DNA of 64,000 nt from Sipunculus nudus (Eukaryota > Annelida > Sipuncula > Golfingiida > Sipunculidae): positions 45,662,079 to 45,726,078 of the forward strand of contig CM049309.1 of assembly GCA_026874595.1 (NCBI GenBank), given 5' to 3'. Of this stretch, positions 51,431-57,865 are shown piece by piece. Position numbers and translations under genes: made by a program. How positions within the stretch are numbered: position 1 is the first letter of the stretch; every line of letters starts with the position of its first letter. The notes below the pieces were generated by a model. That model was not told the DNA's origin, ran no database searches, and was given only the letters and a program-made list of their open reading frames with translations.

Positions 51431-54400
51431 TGTATTAATGTTAAACATTCAACTTATCTATTTAATGGCGGATCCAGAATTCGAGAACAGGGGGCGCTCA
51501 TACTGGGTTGGTGGTTGATGCACTCGTCCGAAGCATACAATTTTTGACACAGGTAGTTGACAATATGCTAACAAAAAAGCGTTTTCTTATTTTATGCCTA
51601 AACTTAGTTGGAAGGATTTTATTTAAGAAAATGTAAAAAGAATGAAATGAATGGTGATTATTTCAAAAATAAATACGCTGTGAAATCGTTATTTTTAAAC
51701 TTCACTCAAAAAAAAAAACGCATGGGGATTTTTATTTAAATGTTCGATTTATTTAAAAAACATTCTGTATCCGCTTTAGATGTATTGGAATAAACTGTTT
51801 TTGTTAAATATTTAAAATTAAGTGAAAAGCTTATAAAAATCAAAACAATTCAAATCAAAACAAAGTTTCTCTTTATTAAAATGTATGCATTAAGGGGTCC
51901 CAAAGAATTAGATTGTTCTATGCAAAGGAAAAAACTGAAACATATTCCGGTTATACTGGGAACTAGTTTCTATTATTACTACTACTACTACGTAATATAT
52001 TTTCAACAAATGAATAATATTAAAAATTTTTTTATTTCACCTTTATGTATAAAATATTGAGCCATGTACTTTTGTCACGTTAATTACAAGTTCACTTGAT
52101 AGGGTATTGGATATTAAGTATATTCCCAATATTAAGTAAATGTTTAAATATGCAATGTGAAGAGGACATTTTCAGGCACTTTTAAAAATAGGGTTTTGCT
52201 GTTCCTCAACTACTATTCTTTAAAATATATTTGCATAACGTATAGTCAAACTTCAGGGGGTATGGGTTCACGTGTGGCCGGCCGTAATACACATATTTCT
52301 TCAATATTTGGATATTGATATGACTGGGGGCCAAACATGTGAAATGCTGATGTATGTATGATGAAAACGCGCATCTACGTTTATAACTTGCTAAATATCG
52401 TTTAAATGTAAAATTCTTGGATCCACGTAAAACAAGCTGGGCTCTGTAGGTAAACCGGAAGGACGTGCCTCAATCATGATGCAGGCGAATGCCCTTTTTA
52501 AGAGGAGGGAGGATTCCTCGGTGTTATAAACCAACAGAGTATAATACATGTTATGGAACCCCCCCCCCCCCCTCAGTATAGAAACTTATGGATGCTAACT
52601 TAATCACAGAGCTGTTCATTAATATCCTCAACTTACAGAAGTAATAAACTGCTGATAACTTTAATTGCAAGGGAACAAAAAACAGACCTTAAAATTTATA
52701 ATTAATTACGAATAACTGGGGAAAGTACATGAATTGTACATCTAGTCATGATAACTAACACGTCACTCTGTATGGCTCGGATGATGGTCAGTCTACCATC
52801 CCGCTGTGTACCCTTCTTGATCTGTCTCCTTCTGCCAAAATCGTAAATAGTTCCATGAAAGAACACCAAATTCAGACTATGATATTTTGTTAGTATACTT
52901 TTCACTCAGGAACACCACAGGTATGATTCTGTATACCCTGTTGGCCTAAGGACACTACATGTATAATGCTGTATATCCTGGTGGTCTAAGGACACCACAA
53001 TATGATGCTACATACCCTGGTGGCCTAAAGACACCACAGGTATAATGCTGTATAACCCGGTGGCCTGAGGCCTGTGGCCACCCGGTGACCCAAGGCCACC
53101 ATTCGCGATAGTCATCTGCCACCTGCGAGAAAAACACCGGCTAGGTACGACCATAGCCACGCCAGGGATGGAAACCGGGTCGCAGGGGAGAGGGCGGAGC
53201 GTTTTACTATCAAAGATAAATTTTAAAACAGGGTACAATTTGCTTGAATATATTCAAGAAAAATAAGAATCTTCGTGCAATAATAATTGAAATGTGCAAC
53301 GTCAGGTTCACGGTATGGGTACACCTGTACTCACGAAATCTTAGGTGTAGAACAAAAAGATGATAATTTTACGTACGTTCAAAATAATTCGCCTCGACAG
53401 CTGGCTCAGATACAATTTTATATTTTTAGAACGACTGCTATAGAATGCGTTTAACATCGTAAATAACATATATAGCCTGCTGGGTTTACGTATTACACAA
53501 TTATTACACAAGCCGCTTTTTTACCAATGAGGGCGAGCATATAAAATATGCAATGCCCACCTGAAATAAATGTACGAGTTACAAATGAATGTAAATGTTG
53601 ATAAAAGAAAAAAATAATCAAATCACAAATTACTGTTTGTGTTCTGCGTAAAATCTCCATGATACATGCAAACTCAATTTAAGTGTAATATATGTGTATA
53701 TATGTGATACAGGCGGTGGGCTATGACCCCTTCACAGTTATATAAACATTTGATTCAATGGTGAAGTACTGGTAAATGGTTGTAGAATGGTTGTAGAAAG
53801 GTTCCCTGTTGTTCTCTCAGTAAATTTAGCGATACCTGCAGGATATACTTCACATATGTCACTAAAATTAGGTACTGATAAGAAGTTAATTTCATAATGA
53901 CGTCACACGGTTTCGTCATTACATTAGGCACAGAAAACTGCATATACAAGGTGTAAGTATTCAACAGGGGAGTATAGAGGACTTTAAAATGGAAGGGTGT
54001 GGGTGAACTACGATGTTTCGGAATTTCCATTAGACTATTAACACAACCCAGAACACAGAATATGATAGAAAACGGTGCATTACTAAAAATCCGGACCATT
54101 ATTTAAATTAAGCATGTAATATTTCTATTTTCCATATATTTTTTTTGTCGAAAAACGAAGGGGCGTCCCTCAGTCCGCTCTGTTCTATTCATGATATAGT
54201 TCAAATGAGAACCTCTGCTATAAAAAATCCAGTTACAGCATATTATACACTTAATATTCGAAAAATGTGTTTATGATCAATCTATATCTTATTTTATATC
54301 TTTACAAACACTGATTTGATTTCCTTGTTAATTTGTAAGTCTGCAGAATGTATCACATTGATTTGACAATTTAAGGGCGAACAGCCACTTAATACGTCGA

Positions 54401-54741
54401 GCAATATTCTTGATTAATCTTCAAACATTTTTTAACATAACCAAAGTGATTTTACAGAACCTTTATATATTAGATTCTACAAACACACTAGCGTGCGCAC
54501 ATACAGATGTTTAATTATGTCAAGACTAAGAAAACTTCAGATAAGAATGCTTATGTTACAAATACAGAAATTAATTCAATTCTATTGCTCACTCTTCAAG
54601 ATCTGTAGAAATAAGGTTTCCTCCGGGGGCATAGTCCCACACTCTCTCCACCGCGGCGATGTAGTAGACCCTGTCTACAGACTGTACCAGCATCAGCCCA
54701 GCTAGAAACCAGCACGAGAGGAAGAGTCCCCGGACTTCCAT
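30904..54741 (-). CDS. Hephaestin/ceruloplasmin-like membrane-anchored multicopper ferroxidase (14 exons)
   Basis: Whole gene. Exons, 5' to 3' on the minus strand: 54741-54593, 44359-44115, 42226-42014, 39833-39509, 38937-38831, 38007-37842, 37622-37339, 36838-36642, 36391-36241, 35492-35280, 34785-34572, 33388-32757, 31677-31296, 30964-30904. All junctions are GT-AG and all phases match, giving 1112 residues; human hephaestin is about 1150. Layout: signal peptide about 1-21, six cupredoxin domains, a membrane helix about 1077-1095 and a short basic tail. Trinuclear copper ligands are H120/H122 and H180/H182 in domain 1 with H1003/H1005 and H1045/H1047 in domain 6. Type-1 sites are H296/C339/H344/M349, H647/C690/H695/M700 and H1000/C1046/H1051/M1056. 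Family members oxidise Fe(II) to Fe(III) using oxygen at the cell surface or in plasma and help iron export; that role is inferred here. No stop or frameshift was found, so the gene looks intact. Confidence 0.93.
31296..31677 (-). CDS. Ferroxidase exon 13: catalytic domain 6 and membrane helix
   Basis: Residues 966-1093. The acceptor is TTTTTATGCAG, phase 1; the donor is GATAGG|GTAGGT, phase 2. It contains [20 protein letters not shown] (H1000, H1003, H1005) and [18 protein letters not shown] (H1045, C1046, H1047, H1051, M1056). This is the complete multicopper oxidase signature with type-1 and trinuclear ligands. After a short Ser/Arg linker comes [16 protein letters not shown], a membrane helix, which makes the protein hephaestin-like rather than secreted like ceruloplasmin. 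Confidence 0.95.
31750..31870. repeat. Short dispersed repeat in ferroxidase intron 12
   Basis: ATCTCAGCTGACTGAAAGTC, then GAGCTATAGCGATCACTCC, ends with TAGAAACTTTTAACTGAA. A second copy in the same orientation lies at about 62040-62140 (CTGACTGAAAGTGAGATAAG, TAGAAACTTTCAACTTAAA). There is no coding content. Confidence 0.5.
32757..33388 (-). CDS. Ferroxidase exon 12: all of domain 5 core and start of domain 6
   Basis: Residues 755-966 in one 632-bp exon, equivalent to three separate exons in domains 3-4 (7, 8 and 9). The acceptor is TTTCCTTTGCAG; the donor is GCACG|GTAAGC, phase 1. It reads [79 protein letters not shown] and DFKESNKMH. The H-P-H-G position is H-P-P-M and the H-S-H position is Y-S-H, so ligands are half lost, as expected for domain 5. 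The frame stays open past the donor into the intron, down to 32539. Confidence 0.93.
33967..34018. repeat. (GT)n microsatellite in intron 11
   Basis: TGTG runs with single interruptions (GATGG, GAAGG). Confidence 0.9.
34572..34785 (-). CDS. Ferroxidase exon 11: domain 4 copper loop, domain 5 start
   Basis: Residues 684-755. The acceptor is TTTCCCTGCAG; the donor is GACAG|GTATGA, phase 2. It reads [20 protein letters not shown], giving C690, H695 and the axial M700 of the domain-4 type-1 site. It then reads [20 protein letters not shown], the first strand of domain 5. Confidence 0.92.
35280..35492 (-). CDS. Ferroxidase exon 10: domain 4, first type-1 ligand
   Basis: Residues 613-684, phase 1 in and out. 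It reads [35 protein letters not shown] and H-G-N-A-F. H647 is the first type-1 copper ligand of domain 4. The exon ends M-M-P-D-N-T at ACAG|GTAAAC. Confidence 0.92.
35557..35628. repeat. (TA)n microsatellite in intron 9
   Basis: A TA run interrupted once by GTATG, about 65 bp upstream of the exon 10 acceptor. Confidence 0.93.
35715..36020. mobile_element. ~300-bp inverted-end element, copy 1 (intron 9)
   Basis: It begins GGTTCTCAGGTAC and ends GTGCCTTAGAACAC, so the ends are inverted repeats of about 13 bp. The interior (TTCAATAAAAATTTCATATGA, GGTAAAAGTAC, ATTATTTTATCCTCTTGAAAG) is shared with 41665-41975 and 49618-49905. No open frame. Non-autonomous. Confidence 0.7.
36241..36391 (-). CDS. 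Ferroxidase exon 9: start of domain 4
   Basis: Residues 563-613. The acceptor is TTTAACATAG, phase 0; the donor is ATGCATA|GTATAA, phase 1. It reads [28 protein letters not shown] and DFQESNKMH. The intron after N-K-M-H has the same position and phase as the one between exons 12 and 13. Confidence 0.88.
36642..36838 (-). CDS. Ferroxidase exon 8: domain 3
   Basis: Residues 497-562. The acceptor is AATTTTACAG; the donor is AAACAG|GTGAAA, phase 0. It reads [32 protein letters not shown] and [11 protein letters not shown]. The H-S-H of domain 1 is Y-S-A here, again showing a non-copper domain. C526 and C551 keep the conserved disulfide pair. Confidence 0.9.
37035..37236. repeat. ~126-bp tandem duplication in intron 7
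   Basis: GGCATAAACTGTCTTGTAAG with TATTTATTTTATGATAATGG at 37050 recurs at about 37176 (GGCATAAACTGCCTTGGGAAG). The two copies are about 126 bp apart with a few differences. Confidence 0.75.
37339..37622 (-). CDS. Ferroxidase exon 7: domain 3
   Basis: Residues 402-497, phase 2 in and phase 1 out, the same phases as exon 2. It reads [37 protein letters not shown] and [16 protein letters not shown]. The H-P-H-G of domain 1 is replaced by Q-A-R-G, so no copper is bound here. This is expected, because in this family the trinuclear cluster lies only between domains 1 and 6. Confidence 0.9.
37842..38007 (-). CDS. Ferroxidase exon 6: domain 2 end, domain 3 start
   Basis: Residues 347-402. The acceptor is TTCATTCCAG; the donor is GATAG|GTAACA, phase 2. 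It begins [12 protein letters not shown], closing domain 2, and continues with [20 protein letters not shown], the first strand of domain 3 and a variant of the Y-Y-I-A-A block of exons 1 and 11. Confidence 0.9.
38831..38937 (-). CDS. Ferroxidase exon 5: type-1 copper loop of domain 2
   Basis: Residues 311-347, phase 2 in and phase 1 out. It reads [19 protein letters not shown]339 and H344 are type-1 copper ligands; the axial M349 comes from the next exon (G-G-M-L). Human ceruloplasmin has leucine at that axial position in domain 2, so this mollusc-type protein should have a conventional redox-active site there. Confidence 0.9.
39509..39833 (-). CDS. Ferroxidase exon 4: end of domain 1, most of domain 2
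   Basis: Residues 203-311. The acceptor is TTTTTAAAG; the donor is CACAG|GTAGGC, phase 2. It contains [33 protein letters not shown] and [21 protein letters not shown]296 in L-H-T-A-V-F-H-G is the first type-1 copper ligand of domain 2. Unlike the equivalent parts of domains 4 and 6, this exon is not interrupted by an intron after N-K-M-H. Confidence 0.92.
40180..40425. repeat. Probable dispersed repeat in intron 3
   Basis: CCCGGAGGCGAGGTATTATG, then TTTTGTCGCTGTTGGTATG, then CAATGTCTTGCCCCAAGAAG. I associate this text with repeats widespread in mollusc genomes, but only one copy is seen in this window, so the call rests on recollection. Confidence 0.25.
41665..41975. mobile_element. ~300-bp inverted-end element, copy 2 (intron 3)
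   Basis: It starts GGTCCTCAGGCAC and shares the interior TTTCGATAAAAATGTCATATG, GGTAAAAGCACTAC and TTGACGCGGGCGG with the copies at 35715 and 49618. The right end is just upstream of exon 3's donor, leaving only about 40 bp. Confidence 0.7.
42014..42226 (-). CDS. Ferroxidase exon 3: domain 1, H-S-H motif
   Basis: Residues 132-203. The acceptor is TGTTGCAG; the donor AAAAAAG|GTAGAT is weak, phase 1. It reads [13 protein letters not shown], then [20 protein letters not shown] and [10 protein letters not shown]180 and H182 are the second pair of trinuclear-cluster histidines of domain 1. C174 and C200 match the domain-1 disulfide of ceruloplasmin. Confidence 0.92.
44115..44359 (-). CDS. Ferroxidase exon 2: domain 1, first trinuclear-site motif
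   Basis: Residues 50-132. The acceptor is TTTCTATAG; the donor is GAAG|GTAAGA, phase 1. It reads [32 protein letters not shown] and [17 protein letters not shown]120 and H122 in the H-P-H-G motif correspond to type-2/type-3 copper ligands of ceruloplasmin domain 1. It lies 10.2 kb from exon 1. Confidence 0.92.
44655..46040. repeat. Left copy of a diverged segmental duplication in ferroxidase intron 1
   Basis: It runs collinearly with 49315-50850. Matching blocks include GGAAACATGGAAACACCACC against GGACACATGGAAACACCACC, AGGCCTCGATAC, GAACCAGGAAGTTCTTATA against AAACCAGGAAGTTCATACA, and TAATTGATATTGAAA. No exon copy is included. Confidence 0.7.
46065..46240. mobile_element. GGCGGATCC short inverted-end element (intron 1)
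   Basis: It starts CAGTGGCGGATCCAGGATT and ends GGATCCGCTTCTG, giving 13-bp inverted ends with two mismatches and a C-run before the right end. It interrupts the dispersed repeat shared with 5870-6470, where the same site is uninterrupted. Other copies or fragments are at 11050, 47638 and 51463. There is no transposase; it is a MITE, possibly hAT-related by its CAGTG/CAGAA start. Confidence 0.7.
47459..47507. repeat. (TA)n microsatellite (intron 1)
   Basis: An uninterrupted TA run of about 24 units. Confidence 0.95.
47638..47735. repeat. Degenerate GGCGGATCC-type element fragment
   Basis: CAGATCCAGGATTTATAAAA, a C-run of about 20, then CCGGGGTCGCTTCTG. The same layout as 46065-46240 in reduced form. 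Confidence 0.5.
48111..48581. mobile_element. GACTC-rich hAT-like MITE, copy 1 (intron 1)
   Basis: Perfect 10-bp inverted ends CAGTGATGTA...TACATCACTG enclose GGACTCGA/GAGTCC-rich flanks and an AT-rich centre. The bases just outside, CACATGTG on the left and CGCATGTG on the right, look like an 8-bp target-site duplication with one change, which is the hAT signature. No transposase is encoded. Confidence 0.78.
49315..50850. repeat. Right copy of the intron-1 segmental duplication
   Basis: It is collinear with 44655-46040 at an offset of about 4.7 kb. A ~300-bp inverted-end element (49618-49905) is present in this copy only, so it was inserted after duplication or lost from the other. Confidence 0.7.
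49618..49905. mobile_element. ~300-bp inverted-end element, copy 3 (intron 1)
   Basis: CTAAGGCCC at the left; TTTCGATGAAAATGTCATATG, GGTAAAAGCACTA and TTATTTTATCTTCTTAAAAG inside; GCGGGCGGTGCCTTGGAACC at the right. The right end is the reverse complement of the family's left end (GGTTC-x-x-AGGCAC). Confidence 0.7.
51385..51426. repeat. (CT)n microsatellite (intron 1)
   Basis: About 21 uninterrupted CT units. Confidence 0.95.
51463..51530. repeat. GGCGGATCC-type element fragment (intron 1)
   Basis: TAATGGCGGATCCAGAATTC followed by AGGGGGCGCTC. Only the left end of the family is recognisable. Confidence 0.4.
52910..53065. repeat. ~40-bp minisatellite, four units (intron 1)
   Basis: GACACCACAGGTATAATGC, then TGTATACCCTGGTGGCCTAA, repeats four times with a few changes per unit. 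It abuts the tRNA-like segment at 53140-53215. Confidence 0.85.
53140..53215 (-). mobile_element. tRNA-derived SINE fragment (candidate)
   Basis: On the minus strand, GTAAAACGCTCCGCCCTCTC then CTGCGACCCGGTTTCCATCC resembles the tRNA-like head of many invertebrate SINEs, where a B box close to GGTTCGATCC follows GCGACCCG. The B box is altered. It is not a functional tRNA. Confidence 0.4.
54593..54741 (-). CDS. Ferroxidase exon 1: signal peptide and start of domain 1
   Basis: Residues 1-50. The ATG at 54741 is followed by a hydrophobic leader ([15 protein letters not shown]) and then [18 protein letters not shown], the classic first strand of a hephaestin/ceruloplasmin domain. The exon ends at GAAGA|GTGAGC, a strong donor, in phase 2. 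The same Y-Y-I-A-A block recurs at the start of domain 5 (exon 11), with a variant Y-F-I-A-A at the start of domain 3 (exon 6). Confidence 0.9.
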
Positions 54742-54832
54742 AGTCAGGCGGCGCCACGCGCTGGACAGTTGACGAACACTGGGTGTTTGTCAGTATCTTT
54801 TTTGATGTGCGATAAAAGGCGTTGGTCGTTTG

Positions 54833-54840
54833 CTTATATA
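54833..54840 (-). promoter_or_regulatory. TATA box of the ferroxidase gene
   Basis: TATATAAG on the minus strand lies about 92 bp upstream of the ATG at 54741. Transcription would then start about 30 bp further on, near 54805, leaving a 5' leader of roughly 60-65 nt ending in GACTATGG. The spacing is right for a core promoter and the position is upstream of a signal-peptide exon. Core element only; no factor sites are assigned. Confidence 0.5.
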
Positions 54841-55234
54841 CAACAGATTCTCTAAATGCGGCACTTGTTTCATTCAGTGTATCTCCGAGTATAAGTTGAT
54901 AATGGTTCATTATTAATCAAACCTTTACCTTAAGACTTTGGTCTAGGGCAGAGATAAGAGTTAAATGGTCACGTTTTATGGGATCACACCGACTCCCCAT
55001 GCACACTTCAACTTTCGGAAGTAGCTAAATGGACTGTCCCTAAACGGAGTCACGTGGCAATGGAGGCCTGCTCACACTGTCCATTTTAGAATAATATTTA
55101 CACCGCCATGTGGGGGCACATAAATTATCTGGACAAACAATCTGCCGTAACAGTGTGGGATGAAAGAGAATAATATATTGTTGACAGAATAATCTGTCAC
55201 GTATATGGATCATGACTCGATGGGTAGTTCAAAT

Positions 55235-55418
55235 CAGTGATGTAGCCGGGTCAACACGATCCGAGTCCGAGTGCAAATCCGAGTCCAATTAAATTTCCGT
55301 GTTAAAAAAAAATTTTAAATGAAAATTTGAGTAGAAGCATTTTTATGTTAGTTCACATATGCTTTAAATTTGAATGTTTAATTCTATTGCAGAACTAAAA
55401 CTTAGCATATTATATATT

Positions 55419-55471
<53 letters not shown>

Positions 55472-55645
55472 TTGTATATGAGTTAATTATATGTGAGAGA
55501 CCCTTCCTTCCACTGGACTCGTCCTGCTTTCTTGAGTTCTGACCTCCGAGTATAATTCCGAGGACGGGACCCTTAATCCAAGTCCGAGTCCAAGTCCCTA
55601 AAAAGTGGACTCAAGTCCATGTCCGGACTCAGTCCTCCATCGCTT
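55235..55645. mobile_element. GACTC-rich hAT-like MITE, copy 2
   Basis: It starts CAGTGATGTAGCCGGGTC and ends CTCCATCGCTTG (a drifted TACATCACTG). The flanks are full of GAGTCC/GGACTC, and the centre contains a TA run (55422-55468). Same family as 48111-48581. It lies upstream of the ferroxidase promoter. Confidence 0.7.
55422..55468. repeat. (TA)n microsatellite inside the MITE
   Basis: About 22 TA units in the AT-rich centre of the element. Confidence 0.95.
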
Positions 55646-56147
55646 GTTCTTATTCTTGTCAATGAAAACGTCAAGAGCGGACCAAGGTATGTAATAAAAT
55701 TACTTAAGCTGGCCACATCAGATTGTGATGAAACTAATGTGAAGTGGTCAATCCCTGATAGTTAAAAATCAGTGAAGCTGTGGAAATGCTCACAGGAATT
55801 TATACTTAGAAGTTACGGATTCTTCAGGAATTTCTATGACGGTTAAAATGCCTGCTCTAAAAAGTTAATCGGAAACCAAAATCATTCACATTTCACCTGA
55901 AAACGCCTTGTGACATCTTAAGGATGCGTATACCCATTGTTGTTAAACCCGTGGTAATGGTATATCAAGTTATGCAACTATTGTACCACTATATAGAAAG
56001 TTCATTGAAAGAACATGTATACAGAAAGTGGGTTTAAATAGCTGGCCCTGTGTTGACAATATTTGTTGCCCACAGTTTCCCCACCAAACAAGCGACACCT
56101 ATCGGCGATTTCTGACACTGGCCGTCTAGAAATGGATCATACCCAGT

Positions 56148-56526
56148 CATAACTCCCTTTTCTGTAAGAACAAGCATTTTATATTCACGATCTGTCTGTT
56201 GCGGTCTCTTGTTAACACCGTTTTGAATGTACAAAAGTTATATGACAGGATCGACAGACACAGCACAATTGCTATCAAGATAGAAGGTTTAGAACTGGTT
56301 TTCTATTTATGAAGTTATTTCTTTAGTCTCTAGCTTCATAACTCCCTTTTCTGTAAGATCAAACATTTTGTATTCACGAATTACCTGATGTTGTCTCTTG
56401 TTAACATCGTTTTGAATCTACAAAAGTTATATGACAGGATCGACAGACACAGCACTATTGCTCTCAAGATAGAAGGTTAAGAACTGGTATTCTATTTATA
56501 AAGTTATTTCTTTAGTCTGTAGCTTC
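56148..56526. repeat. 189-bp tandem duplication
   Basis: Copy 1 (56148-56336) and copy 2 (56337-56526) both begin CATAACTCCCTTTTCTGTAA and include TATATGACAGGATCGACAGA. The copies differ at roughly one base in fifteen. Confidence 0.9.
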
Positions 56527-57154
56527 CGTCTGAAAGCAAAGTATTCAAACTTGACCAAAATCTTATGCATGACCCACGAAAGAAGTATATTGTTTTTAAT
56601 GCGGACATGGTCACCTGGGGCAGCTCGAAAACTATGAAATTTAATTCTTATAAGCTTGCTCTAATTCAGTTGCAGGTCTCGTCAAATATCGAGACATCTG
56701 CGGTCAAATGAGAATAAGCAAGATTTCATGAAAATGCTTGTACGTAGGTCACCTTTCATGCCAGAGATGTCTATTTTTCTGTTTTGGGCAGCATTTGATA
56801 AAATTTTAGAAACACAGTCAAAGTCTCGTAAAATCTTTATAAAATACGTTTAGTATCAAACAAAAATAAGTGAGTATTCACAAAATGCTTATAACTCTGT
56901 CATTTTTTTATTACAAATACTTCTGCTCTTCTGCCTTGTGTGGCATTTGATTAGCTCTACTAAATCTACCAAACCTTGCTTAAGGGAAGGATGAAAGTAC
57001 ATGTAATATAGGTTCAATGGAGTCTCATCAATACCCAAAATCAATCAATCATTGCCGATAGTGGAGACCAATCAATACTCATTATTAATGTCATATACTG
57101 CGGCGTCTCTGGAAAACCAGTATGTGATGCCACAATTTGTTGTTAAAATGCCCC

Positions 57155-57420
57155 TGTCACACCTTAATGATTAAGCCAGCGTATGCCGACGTATGAAAAA
57201 AAAATTGACGAATACGCTGGCGTACGTCGAATAAGTTATGGGTAAGTTTTGTATAAGTTAAGAGCACGCTGAAGTACGCTGGTATACGTCGTAGTGCGGC
57301 GAGGTCGTCGAAACTTGTTGTGCATGCACAAATCTTTTGATGTATGCCAGCGAAAAGCTCATACGTACCGAATACGCGAGCCATACGCTGCAAGTATGTT
57401 ATGCGATCGTTCACACACAT
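57155..57420. repeat. TACGCTGG/CGTACGC-rich repeat, probable MITE fragment
   Basis: Repeated and inverted forms of CAGCGTATGCCGACGTATG, CGCTGGCGTACGTCG and CGCTGGTATACGTCG lie after CCCCTGTCACACC. The palindromic make-up suggests a non-autonomous element whose far end I could not fix. Confidence 0.4.
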
Positions 57421-57659
57421 TACATATAAGTTTCTCTTAAGTCGAAATATGGTGAGATAATGTCTAGCGTGCCCAAACCTTGTGAGTAACGTGCTTTGAA
57501 CCTATTTGTAACTTATCTCCAACGTATATTAATGTATGTAGACGCGTTTTGCGTGTTCTGTACGACCACAGAACTTACTGAACGTGTTTCTAACTTACAG
57601 CTACCGTATAATGGCGCAATTGCAGCGTTAAGCGGAATGACATATAAAATGGTATATAA

Positions 57660-57865
57660 AATTTGAATGCCGGATATCCAAAATCGCACTTCGCTGGACA
57701 CCAACTGGGAAACTGAAACCAGGGCGCTCAAAAACAACTTGGCAAAGGACCGTAGTCGGTGAACTGACGCAGATTGGACTTACCTGGGGAGAAGCCAAGA
57801 GATAAGCACAGGAAAGGCGCCAATGGAGGGACATTGATGCAGTCTCTTGCTCCTATAGGAGCTAG
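57660..57865 (+). pseudogene. RTE/jockey-type LINE tail
   Basis: The plus strand reads IALRWTPTGKLKPGRSKTTW, then QRTVVGELTQIGLTWGEAKR, stop, then A-Q-E-R-R-Q-W-R-D-I. The R-W-T-P-x-G-K-R-x-x-G-R-P-x-x-T-W-R-R block followed by W-x-x-A-x-x-x-A-x-D-R-x-x-W is typical of the C-terminus of many invertebrate LINE polyproteins. A stop after EAKR marks it as a relic. Confidence 0.75.

Noticed and set aside
53140-53215. Functional tRNA gene
   Set aside because: The B box is altered and no cloverleaf with an anticodon loop could be drawn; a SINE fragment fits better.
31296-54741. Several separate multicopper oxidase genes
   Set aside because: Each exon supplies a different, non-overlapping part of one six-domain protein and all splice phases join in one frame, so one gene is the simplest reading.
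54742-54805. CAGTGT in the predicted 5' leader of the ferroxidase mRNA, considered as an iron-responsive element
   Set aside because: The five bases on either side of CAGTGT do not pair and there is no bulged C in a stem, so an IRE hairpin cannot form.
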